DNA of 64,000 nucleotides from Ilumatobacteraceae bacterium (GTDB lineage: Bacteria > Actinomycetota > Acidimicrobiia > Acidimicrobiales > Ilumatobacteraceae): contig JAJTEL010000004.1 in the NCBI GenBank assembly GCA_021299715.1, forward strand, positions 101,716-165,715. Direction: 5' to 3'. The notes under the pieces are model-generated. The model was not told the origin of the DNA. It searched no databases and was given only the letters and a program-made list of their open reading frames with translations. Below, in pieces: positions 38,283 to 45,696 of the stretch. Positions within the stretch are counted from its first letter, which is position 1. Each line of letters starts with the position of its first letter. The translations under genes were made by a program, and so were the position numbers.

Positions 38283-38288
38283 ACCGTA
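38283..38288 (-). promoter_or_regulatory. -10 box of the HU gene
   Basis: TACGGT on the minus strand, seven bases before the ATG at 38275. Confidence 0.45.
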
Positions 38289-38351
38289 CGCCATTTCGCT
38301 AGTGAAATCGGGGATATCTGACATACCTTTTCCGTCACACATGGCGACGGG

Positions 38352-39320
38352 TTAGGGCGTCATGAGAACGCGACCAAACGCCTGACGACTTTCGATATAG
38401 CGATGCGCATCGGCGGCCTCGGCCAAATGGAAGACCTTGTCGATCACCACGGTGAGTTCTCGAGATGCCACTCGGTTGAGAAGTGACCCGATGAGTGGGT
38501 GGGTGCGATGGCCGTTCACTCCCATTTCGGCACCAAGGAAAACCCCCGTAATTGAGGCGTTTTTCTGCATAATTGGCCAAATTTCGGGTGGTTGGGGCTC
38601 GCGCCCAGCACGACCCACCCAACTGATACGTCCGCGATAGGCAAGAGACGCCACGCTTGCCTCCAATGTTTTTCCACCCACGGGGTCAACCACGAGGTTC
38701 ACGCCCTTGCCGTTCGTCAGTTCCATGACTGCTTTTGCAGGGTCGGTACTGACGTAATTAATCGCGTGGTCCAGGCCGTAGTTCTTCAGTTTCTCAAGGC
38801 GCTCGTCACTAGAGGCTGTGGCGTACACCGTGGCTCCCGCCGCCTTTGCCAACTGAATGGCAGCGAGACCAACTCCGCCAGCGCCGGCCTGAATGAGGAC
38901 ATGTTCGCCGGCTTGCAGGTGACCAAATTCGAAGAGGCAATCGTGCGCAGTTCCAAACTCAATGGGAACTCCCGCGCCTTCTTCCAATGATGCGCCGTCG
39001 GGAATAACCCACACTGATTGTTCGGGAACGCACACAACTTCTGCGTGAGATCCGAACCCCATTGTTGCCACTACACGTTGACCAGGCGTAACGCGGGTGA
39101 CGCCTTCGGCAACATCGCGCACTATTCCTGCTGCTTGATAGCCAACAATGTGTGGAGTAGTGGCAAGGACGCCACCTTGACGATGTAGCAAGTCGCCACC
39201 TTGAATGGCGATTGCCTTCACATCGATACGAACAGAGCCTTTGCGCAGTTCTGGTTCGGCAACGTCTTCATAACGGAATACTTCGGGTCCACCAACGTGG
39301 TCGTACACAGCAGCTTTCAT
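38352..39320 (-). CDS. Zinc-independent quinone oxidoreductase-like MDR protein
   Basis: The 322-residue medium-chain dehydrogenase/reductase resembles NADPH:quinone reductases. It has a GroES-like N-terminus (KAAVYDHVGGPEVFRYEDV), the VGYQAAGIVRDVAEGV segment, and a nucleotide-binding loop LIQAGAGGVGLAAIQLAKAAG with AGGVG. The structural and catalytic zinc cysteines of alcohol dehydrogenases are absent. ATG 39320 is supported by a -10 box. It may reduce quinones or enones; the substrate is not known. Confidence 0.88.
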   Translation of the reverse strand: MKAAVYDHVGGPEVFRYEDVAEPELRKGSVRIDVKAIAIQGGDLLHRQGGVLATTPHIVGYQAAGIVRDVAEGVTRVTPGQRVVATMGFGSHAEVVCVPEQSVWVIPDGASLEEGAGVPIEFGTAHDCLFEFGHLQAGEHVLIQAGAGGVGLAAIQLAKAAGATVYATASSDERLEKLKNYGLDHAINYVSTDPAKAVMELTNGKGVNLVVDPVGGKTLEASVASLAYRGRISWVGRAGREPQPPEIWPIMQKNASITGVFLGAEMGVNGHRTHPLIGSLLNRVASRELTVVIDKVFHLAEAADAHRYIESRQAFGRVLMTP

Positions 39321-39327
39321 GTGTGAG

Positions 39328-39333
39328 ACCGTA
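39328..39333 (-). promoter_or_regulatory. -10 box of the quinone reductase-like gene
   Basis: TACGGT on the minus strand, seven bases before the ATG at 39320; it lies within the 23 bases that separate the gene from thiP. Confidence 0.45.
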
Positions 39334-39343
39334 CTCGCTTCGG

Positions 39344-40885
39344 TTACGCCAGGCGAAGGGCAGCGGTAAACAACAGCACGCACAGTGCGGCAAGGGCAAA
39401 TGCGGCTTGACTGAGTTGTGCGCCGGGGTGACCCAGCAACTGGCTAATTGCAATGGGAACAGTGGTGGAGTTGCTGCGCGTCAGGAATGACGTGGCGCCA
39501 AATTCTCCTAAAGAGATTGCAGCAGAAAGACCGGCGGAACGCACGAGTGCTGGCGTAAGAAGTGGAAGCTCTATGCGTCGCCATGTTTTCCACGGACCAG
39601 CACCAAGTGATGCTGAAGCCTGAGTGAGTGATTCGGGAATGGCGCGCACAGCAGGATCTAATGTGCGCACAGCAAGTGGTAACGCAATGACACAGTGAAT
39701 CACTGGAATCAACCATCGTTCTACTCGCCATTCGAATGGTGCCTGATCGAATGTGACGATGAGGCCAAGTCCAAGTGTGACGGCAGAAACCATCAGAGGG
39801 AATGCGGTGAGTGCCGAGATAAGAGAGGTGTTGTTCTTTGCCGATGCAATCATGAGTGCTGCAGTTGTGGTGAGTACTGCGCACGTTATTGCGAACGTTG
39901 TGGACGTGAGCAGTGTTGATGCAATGTTGATGCCGACTGCTTCGGTTGTTCCGTTGAACAGCCAGCGATAACCGTCCAGTGTGAAGTGTCCATCCAGTCG
40001 AAGGGAACGCAGGATCACCGCGACAAGTGGAGCGACGACAATTAGGACGGGGAGCGCGACTGCGGCGACAATTCTGCGCCGTTGACGTTGTGTGGGAATT
40101 CTCAGTGTTGTTGCAATGTCGTTTGTTGTGTCCGTTGTTCTTGATGTGTTGGTGACCCGTGACTGTCGTGTGCCAAGTGTGAACACAATGAGAATGACAA
40201 CGGCTTGAATGACAGAGAGTGAAACTGCGGTGCGCGTGTCGCCCAAGTTCACTGCTTGAGTGAAGATTTCGGCTTCAATAGTTCGTCTCTTTATTCCGCC
40301 AAGAATGGCGATGACTCCAAAACTGCTGAAACAGAATAAGAACACCACAGCCGCAGCGTTTTTCAGTGCTGGAGCAATGTGTGGGAGAACAATGAATCGA
40401 AATGTTCTTAGTGAAGTTGCGCCGAGATCTGCCGCGGTGTCTTCCAATGTGGTGTCAAGCATCGCCCAACGTGGCCCCACGATGCGAACGATGACCGCCA
40501 CGTTGAACACCACATGTGCCCACAAAATTGCCGGAACGGGGGCAGAGGGGAGAACAGCCTTCACACCAGTTGCAATGACCACGGCGGGCATGAAGAACGG
40601 AACTGTGATGAGTCCAATAAGTGTTTTCGAAAATCGGAATGAATACCGAGACACCGCCCAGGTGATGGGGAGCGCAACAGCAACGGTGAGCACGGTGGAC
40701 AGAGCGGCTTGCCATGCGGTGAACCACCAGAGACGCACTAAAGATGCATTGGTCAGTGTTGATGTGATGTCGCTTGGTCTCGCGAACGACGCGAGCATGG
40801 TGACAACTGGAAATGCAAAGAACACAGCGAGTGCACCGAGAGGAATCGCCTGAGCCCATCTCATTGTGTTCCTCACGGAGTTCAT
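39344..40885 (-). CDS. thiP: Thiamine-type ABC importer, fused permease
   Basis: The 513-residue membrane protein has two permease domains, each with an EAA-type loop (LEDTAADLGATSLRTFRFIVLP near residue 145 and ESLTQASASLGAGPWKTWRRIELP near residue 430), as in ThiP and FbpB. Its place behind a TPP riboswitch, thiamine pyrophosphokinase and a ThiB-like protein makes thiamine or a thiamine phosphate the likely cargo. No ATPase gene follows; the next gene downstream is an oxidoreductase. It begins 57 bases after thiB. Confidence 0.88.
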   Translation of the reverse strand: MNSVRNTMRWAQAIPLGALAVFFAFPVVTMLASFARPSDITSTLTNASLVRLWWFTAWQAALSTVLTVAVALPITWAVSRYSFRFSKTLIGLITVPFFMPAVVIATGVKAVLPSAPVPAILWAHVVFNVAVIVRIVGPRWAMLDTTLEDTAADLGATSLRTFRFIVLPHIAPALKNAAAVVFLFCFSSFGVIAILGGIKRRTIEAEIFTQAVNLGDTRTAVSLSVIQAVVILIVFTLGTRQSRVTNTSRTTDTTNDIATTLRIPTQRQRRRIVAAVALPVLIVVAPLVAVILRSLRLDGHFTLDGYRWLFNGTTEAVGINIASTLLTSTTFAITCAVLTTTAALMIASAKNNTSLISALTAFPLMVSAVTLGLGLIVTFDQAPFEWRVERWLIPVIHCVIALPLAVRTLDPAVRAIPESLTQASASLGAGPWKTWRRIELPLLTPALVRSAGLSAAISLGEFGATSFLTRSNSTTVPIAISQLLGHPGAQLSQAAFALAALCVLLFTAALRLA

Positions 40886-40942
40886 GTGTTGCCTGTTGGT
40901 TCTTTTACTGGTGCGCGGTCCACGACGTCTACGTCCGTGTGG

Positions 40943-41941
40943 TTAGCGCAGAACGAGAGATCTCCATGAATCAATCCATGTGTCTCTGTTCTCTTCAATT
41001 TCGATTGGTGAAATTGTGAGAGGGGTTTTCGGGCGAACGGCAAAATCAGTGAACAGTTTTGGAAGTTGAGCGTTTGGGTTTACGGGGAAGACGAACAGAG
41101 TGAGCGGCATTGATTCCTGGAACTTTGTGTCAAGTAAGAAGTCAACGAGTTTCTGCGCAATCGCTTCGTTCTTGGTTCCGCGAAGCACGCCAACGTATTC
41201 CGTTTGACGGAAACAGGTCTTTTCAATAACTCCAGTGGGTGGTGTGTCAATTGGAGTTGCGGAGTACAGCACTTCGGCTGGTGGGCTTGAGCCGTAGGAA
41301 ACAACGAGTGGATACTTGCCTTTTCCGCTGGAACCAGAGAACTCAACGGTGTATGCAGAAGTCCAGTCCGACACCACTTTCACATTGTTCTGTGTGAGTG
41401 CTGTCCAGTAGTTCCGCCACTTCTCTTCGCCGAAATGGGCAAGTGTGCCCAGTAGAAATCCGAGACCAGGTGATGAGGTTGTGGGGTCTTGAACAACAAG
41501 AAGGTTTTTGTATGTGGGTTTTGCGAGATCTTCAAATGATGTAGGAACAGGAATGTTCCGTGAGGCGAACCAGTTCTTGTCGTAGTTCACACAGATGTCA
41601 CCTTCGTCCACTGGTGTGTAGTCGGTGAGCACGTTGGCTTCTTGTGCACGTGACAGAAAAGTGTTGTCAATTCCCCACATCACATCACCTTCTGGATTTC
41701 CAGCAGTGAGGATTGCTTTGCTCACCATTGTTCCCGTGTCACCAGCGGTGACTACTTTGACCGTGACTCCAGTGTCTTTCGTGAAGTCGTTGAAGATGCC
41801 TTCTTCGGGTGTGAATGCGTCGTAGGCAACAAGCACAACTTCTGTAGGTGCGGGTGCAGTTGCTTTCGAACTGCACGCTGCGGCTAGCGCAGACAGTGCA
41901 GTAAGGGCCGCGATAGTTGAGATGATTCGTGGGGTTTTCAT
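40943..41941 (-). CDS. thiB: Thiamine-type ABC importer, substrate-binding lipoprotein
   Basis: The 332-residue protein has a lipoprotein signal with lipobox LAAACSS, then VVLVAYDAFTPEEGIFNDFT, the opening of ThiB/TbpA-type proteins. Aromatic residues such as DYTPVDEGDICVNYDKNWF and the FRQTEYVGVLRG segment near the end fit the thiamine-binding family. ATG 41941 overlaps the end of the pyrophosphokinase gene (ATGA) and is preceded by AGGAGAAC. A long upstream extension in the same frame only mirrors the pyrophosphokinase gene. Confidence 0.88.
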   Translation of the reverse strand: MKTPRIISTIAALTALSALAAACSSKATAPAPTEVVLVAYDAFTPEEGIFNDFTKDTGVTVKVVTAGDTGTMVSKAILTAGNPEGDVMWGIDNTFLSRAQEANVLTDYTPVDEGDICVNYDKNWFASRNIPVPTSFEDLAKPTYKNLLVVQDPTTSSPGLGFLLGTLAHFGEEKWRNYWTALTQNNVKVVSDWTSAYTVEFSGSSGKGKYPLVVSYGSSPPAEVLYSATPIDTPPTGVIEKTCFRQTEYVGVLRGTKNEAIAQKLVDFLLDTKFQESMPLTLFVFPVNPNAQLPKLFTDFAVRPKTPLTISPIEIEENRDTWIDSWRSLVLR

Positions 41942-42597
41942 CTGTTCTCCTGTGGTGTGATGATGGCGGCGAGAACGCCTGTACGCAGTGCGATGGTGAC
42001 TGTTGAGTTGGTGGCGATGTTGCTGACGCCGCGAGATGCGAAAGCTTTCAACGTTGAACGTTTGAGATTCCACTTCAATCCGGTTGTTGTGACACCTTTT
42101 GCGTGACCACCAAGCGGAATGAGTGAGATGGTGTCGCCTTCAGTAACCGAGAGAGTGGTTGTCGTTCGCGGAGTTGCGATTTGAACGAATGACTGGCCAA
42201 TGTGTGCAGTGACAGTGGCGTGATCTGTTTGGGCCACCAGAGAATGAATCATGGACAGCGTGTGGTCAAATCGATCGCCACCGCCCGCAATGACGTGAAT
42301 AGTGTCGTATGTCAGTGACTCGGCCATATGAAGTGCGAGTTCTGTGTCGGTGTGGTCTTTGTCGGGATGATGTTCGTAAATGGTGGTGTTGTGGGCGCGC
42401 GCATCTGCGAGATGAGCAGGGGAGATGGAATCCATGTCGCCAATGAGGATGTGTGGGGTAAGACCAGCGGCGCATGCGTGTTCCCAGCCGGAATCGGCAG
42501 CAATGATGAGCGCTTCTGGATCGCTGTTCACGTATGCGAGCGCGTTCTCGTGTGGTGAGTCCCCGCCTATGAAGATGAGTGCTTGGCGTTGTGCCAT
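41938..42597 (-). CDS. thiN: Thiamine pyrophosphokinase
   Basis: This enzyme makes thiamine diphosphate from thiamine and ATP. The 219-residue protein has the family segments AADSGWEHACAAGLTPHILIGDMDSI and PDKDHTDTELALHMA with the GDMDS and KDxTD motifs, then GGGDRFDHTLSMIH. It is the first gene behind a TPP riboswitch that includes its ribosome site, and is coupled to thiB by a four-base overlap. This suggests salvage of external thiamine. Confidence 0.93.
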   Translation of the reverse strand: MAQRQALIFIGGDSPHENALAYVNSDPEALIIAADSGWEHACAAGLTPHILIGDMDSISPAHLADARAHNTTIYEHHPDKDHTDTELALHMAESLTYDTIHVIAGGGDRFDHTLSMIHSLVAQTDHATVTAHIGQSFVQIATPRTTTTLSVTEGDTISLIPLGGHAKGVTTTGLKWNLKRSTLKAFASRGVSNIATNSTVTIALRTGVLAAIITPQENR

Positions 42598-42603
42598 GTC
42601 CGA

Positions 42604-42690
42604 TTCCCTCCGCCGGCATTACCCGGATCAGGTTCTTGGGTCGGTGGCCGCGGCCACCCTCTCAGCCCACCGAATCGTGTGAGCTCCCCA
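42604..42690 (-). ncRNA. TPP riboswitch
   Basis: On the minus strand the element runs GGGGAGCTCAC, GGCTGAGAGGGTGGCC, a GC-rich P3 hairpin, then ACCTGATCCGGGTAATGCCG and GCGGAGGGA, the canonical THI-box. The last GGAGGGA (42604-42610) is itself the ribosome site, six bases before the thiN ATG, so the switch most likely acts on translation by hiding it. Confidence 0.95.
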
Positions 42691-42798
42691 TTGGTTGAGT
42701 TGTGTTTCTTACCTTATCGGTTGGTGTATGTCTGGAGTTTGGTTGTTGTTTGTTTTGTGGTCCGATGTTGTCCTTTCGTGCCGCGCTGTCTCGATTGG

Positions 42799-43094
42799 TG
42801 ACGGCATCCCGCCGTTGCAGGGGGAGGTGCTCATTGCGAACATCTCGGATGACGGCATCCCGCCGTTGCAGGGGGAACCCCTCCCCAAAAACCTCCGCGA
42901 TGCCGTCATACCGCCACCTTCACGCCCGTAAGACGGCATGCCGTCACAAGAGTGAGCCAAGCACCACTTAGCCGCTTAGCTGCGATGACGGCATCCCGCC
43001 GTGCCGTCATGCCGCCTTGCCACGACACCGCAATGCCGTCATGCCGTCATGCCGCCATTGGGCTTTGTCCGGAATAACTAGCGGTATGCCGTCA
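42799..43094. repeat. Cluster of short palindromic GACGGCAT/ATGCCGTC repeats
   Basis: Two direct copies of TGACGGCATCCCGCCGTTGC, each followed by AGGGGGA, start at 42799 and 42850 (51 bases apart). A perfect palindrome GACGGCATGCCGTC lies at 42932-42945, a compound copy at 42984-43016, ATGCCGTC-AT-GCCGTC units at 43033-43056, and one more at about 43085. Single units can form ACGGC/GCCGT hairpins. No convincing gene is found in the 750 bases between the thiN start and 43350; open frames there only read the repeats. Confidence 0.7.
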
Positions 43095-43184
43095 TGCAGG
43101 AATTCAATTCAAAACCTGGTGGTATCCCGACGAATGTGAAAAGAGGTGCCGGGGTCCCGCCCGTCGGTATCCCGCCACACACAA

Positions 43185-43220
43185 GTCAGAGACATGGTCA
43201 GAGACATGGTCAGAGACATA
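43185..43220 (+). repeat. Three tandem 12-base repeats
   Basis: GTCAGAGACATG is repeated at 43185-43196 and 43197-43208, with GTCAGAGACATA at 43209-43220. The unit is a multiple of three but no gene reads through it. Confidence 0.85.
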
Positions 43221-43295
43221 AGTCCCGCATCCCAACCGCACACACAACAGCAGCATCATTCCCACCTGCGATTCCATCAGCCTCTACCCACGTCA

Positions 43296-43310
43296 TTAGG
43301 TTGTCCCTAA
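43296..43310. promoter_or_regulatory. Inverted repeat before SDR gene
   Basis: TTAGG-TTGTC-CCTAA is a perfect 5-5-5 inverted repeat 40 bases before the ATG at 43350. Its half-sites equal those of the operators at 10.3 kb, though the spacer is one base longer. Confidence 0.35.
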
Positions 43311-43349
43311 GACACGACGCATCAGTCGTCTGACACAGGGGGTATCACG

Positions 43350-44138
43350 ATGGGCAATCTGAACGGCAAAATCGCACTCGTTACTGGCGGTGGCCGCGGT
43401 ATCGGTCGAGCAATCTCCATAGCGTTGGCCAACGAAGGCGCAACTGTCGCTATCAACTACAAGCGAGATAGAGAATCAGCCGAAGAAACAATGCGTCTCA
43501 TTCTTGACGGTGGCGGCACAGCAACCATTCACCAGGGTTCAAATGACATTCCGCAGGAGAATGTCAATCTCATCAATGACGTCATTGCAACACACAAAAA
43601 ACTCGACATTGTTGTTGTCAATGGTGGCGTCGCGTCACGCGGACGATCAGTAGTTGATACCGAAGCAGAAGAACTGTGGAATCTTGTCGCCACTCATGCG
43701 CTGGGACCGCATCAACTCTGCAGAGCGTTTCTTCCCCACATGCGTCAACAAGGCGGTGGCCATGTGGTGTTCATCTCGTCTGTCGCAACATCGGGAATGG
43801 CAGCAAATGGTGCCCCATACAACATGGGTAAAGCCGCAATGGAGGCACTCGCCTACACGCTCGCCAAAGAAGAAGAACCACACAACATCCACGTGAACAT
43901 CGTGGCTCCTGGACTGGTGGAAACTGACATGGGCGTTCGTCTTGCCCGAGCCATCACAGGGCGTAAAGAAATGGACGATCTCCGTTCAATGGACGCAAAT
44001 TCGCCATTTGGTCGCGTGTGCCAGCCTGAAGACATCGCCAATGCAGTCCTTTTCTTTTGTTCCCCCCAGGCCTCCTACGTAACGGGGCAACGCCTCCAGG
44101 TCAACGGCGGTGGCAACAGCCTCCGTGTGGGCCAGTAG
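43350..44138 (+). CDS. Short-chain dehydrogenase/reductase (FabG-like)
   Basis: The 262-residue Rossmann-fold protein has the NAD(P) motif TGGGRGIGRAISIAL, the NGG segment (VVNGGVASRG) in place of NAG, the catalytic serine in FISSVATSG and the Tyr-x-x-x-Lys in APYNMGKAAMEALA, with the C-terminal VTGQRLQVNGGG of 3-oxoacyl-ACP-reductase relatives. AGGGGG lies seven bases before the ATG. It is a single gene after the repeat cluster. The substrate is unknown. Confidence 0.88.
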   Translation: MGNLNGKIALVTGGGRGIGRAISIALANEGATVAINYKRDRESAEETMRLILDGGGTATIHQGSNDIPQENVNLINDVIATHKKLDIVVVNGGVASRGRSVVDTEAEELWNLVATHALGPHQLCRAFLPHMRQQGGGHVVFISSVATSGMAANGAPYNMGKAAMEALAYTLAKEEEPHNIHVNIVAPGLVETDMGVRLARAITGRKEMDDLRSMDANSPFGRVCQPEDIANAVLFFCSPQASYVTGQRLQVNGGGNSLRVGQ

Positions 44139-44167
44139 TCGACCAACAGCCGGGCAATAACCCCCGC

Positions 44168-44173
44168 TATCCT
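44168..44173 (+). promoter_or_regulatory. -10 box of NfuA-like gene
   Basis: TATCCT lies seven bases before the GTG at 44181. Confidence 0.5.
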
Positions 44174-44180
44174 TCGGGGC

Positions 44181-44801
44181 GTGAGTCCACTTGCCCCCCA
44201 AAGTTCCGACACCATCATCGAAATCACTGAAGAAGCACTCACGCAGTTGCTCACCCTTCGTGATGAAGAACCAGAAAAAGAACGCCTCGGTCTGCGTCTT
44301 GAAGTTCTCGCAACACCTGGCGAAGAATTCAAGTACGACTTGTCGTTTGAAATTGTTACGCAAGCGGCATTCACCGATGAAGTACGCACCATTGGTGGCC
44401 TGAAGGTCATCATTCCGCTTCAAACGTTTGAACACATCAACGGCGCAACTCTTGATTATTCCGAACGCCAAGGTCTCATCATTCGCAATCCAAACAAGCC
44501 ACCAGCGCCAATGATTGATGGCCTCACCAACGATGACGAACTCTCAGCATCCGTCGAGGCTGTCATTTCAACAGACATCAACCCGTCTCTTGCCGCGCAC
44601 GGCGGATTCGTCACATTCGTTGGCCATGACGGTGAAGGCGTTGCATATCTCACCATGGGCGGTGGATGCCACGGATGCTCCATGAGCAAAATGACAATGC
44701 TCGAAGGCGTGCAAACCACTTTGGTTGAACAAGTTCCTGGCGTTCTCAAAGTGCGTGACGTCACCGATCACGCCACCGGCGCGAACCCGTACTACAGCTA
44801 A
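44181..44801 (+). CDS. nfuA: NfuA-like Fe-S cluster carrier
   Basis: The 206-residue protein has an A-type-like N-terminal half (EITEEALTQLLTLRDEEP, FEHINGATLDYSERQGLIIRNPN) lacking the A-type cysteines, and a NifU C-terminal domain (NPSLAAHGGFVTFVGHDGEG) with the cluster-binding CHGCSMSKMTML, in which the two cysteines are spaced as C-x-x-C. This is the layout of NfuA, which carries 4Fe-4S clusters to targets such as dehydratases. GTG 44181 is supported by the -10 box. Confidence 0.9.
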   Translation: MSPLAPQSSDTIIEITEEALTQLLTLRDEEPEKERLGLRLEVLATPGEEFKYDLSFEIVTQAAFTDEVRTIGGLKVIIPLQTFEHINGATLDYSERQGLIIRNPNKPPAPMIDGLTNDDELSASVEAVISTDINPSLAAHGGFVTFVGHDGEGVAYLTMGGGCHGCSMSKMTMLEGVQTTLVEQVPGVLKVRDVTDHATGANPYYS

Positions 44802-44857
44802 GTCGTCTCTACGAAGACAGCTCACAAGCCGCACGTGAATCGTGCAATGCTGTGTCC

Positions 44858-45685
44858 ATGAAAGTTGCACAACTGTGGACCTATCCCGTGAAGTCAATGG
44901 TGGGAAGCACTGTTGCAACCATTGATCTCAGCCCACTCGGCATTGTCGGCGACCGATACTGGGCCATTCGTGACCTTGACAATGGAGGTATTCGCGGCGC
45001 CAAAAAGATTGGCGAACTCATGCAGTTCACTGCAGAACAACAAGGCGAACATGTCTCCATCACATGCCCAAACGGTGACGTCATTTCTTCATCACACAGC
45101 GACGCTAACGAAAAACTTTCGCGCGCACTTGGTCGAAATGTTGCATTGGAATCACTTCCTGCAGACAACAATCTTGAGCACTTCCGTCGTGGACCTGGAA
45201 CTTCATCTGATCCCATGACAGAACTGCGAAACATCTTTGGTCGCGAAGAAAACGAACCACTTCCTAACTTTGCAGCGTTCCCACCTGAAGTTGCCGAATT
45301 TGAATCTCCTCCCGGAACTCATTACGACTGCTGGCCACTCATGGTGATGACAACGTCTGCGATGACAGCGATGCAACAGGCACTTCCTGACTCAAACATT
45401 GACATCAAGCGTTTTCGCCCCAGCATTGTCATTAACTCCACAGAGCCCGGCCATCCTGAATTCACATGGAAAGGCAAAACAGCAGCCATCGGTTCTGCAC
45501 GCATTGAGTTTCTCGATCCATGTCCACGCTGCATCATGATCACCCGTCGCATTAATGACGACATCCCCGAAGACCGTGCAATCTTGCGTCACGTGGTACG
45601 AGACCTCGACCAGAACGTGGGCGTCTACGCCCGCGTCATCACCCCAGGCACTATCTCCATCAACGACACCGTCAGTTTTGAGTAG
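44858..45685 (+). CDS. MOSC domain protein
   Basis: The 275-residue protein has an N-terminal beta-barrel domain (KVAQLWTYPVKSMVGSTVAT) and a C-terminal MOSC core (DIKRFRPSIVINS, FLDPCPRCIMITRRI with the conserved cysteine in PCPRC). Relatives include molybdenum-cofactor sulfurase C-terminal domains and YcbX/mARC-type reductases that bind the cofactor. ATG 44858 is chosen over GTG six bases upstream. It stops 11 bases from the convergent giant gene. Confidence 0.85.
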   Translation: MKVAQLWTYPVKSMVGSTVATIDLSPLGIVGDRYWAIRDLDNGGIRGAKKIGELMQFTAEQQGEHVSITCPNGDVISSSHSDANEKLSRALGRNVALESLPADNNLEHFRRGPGTSSDPMTELRNIFGREENEPLPNFAAFPPEVAEFESPPGTHYDCWPLMVMTTSAMTAMQQALPDSNIDIKRFRPSIVINSTEPGHPEFTWKGKTAAIGSARIEFLDPCPRCIMITRRINDDIPEDRAILRHVVRDLDQNVGVYARVITPGTISINDTVSFE

Positions 45686-45696
45686 AAAATTGACTA

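Noticed and set aside
42695..42971. Plus-strand open frames between the TPP riboswitch and the SDR gene
   Set aside because: They consist of the palindromic repeats read as protein and overlap in several frames; no family or ribosome site supports them.
42799..43094. CRISPR array
   Set aside because: Repeats are short, irregularly spaced, present in both orientations and without equal-length spacers; no cas genes are nearby.
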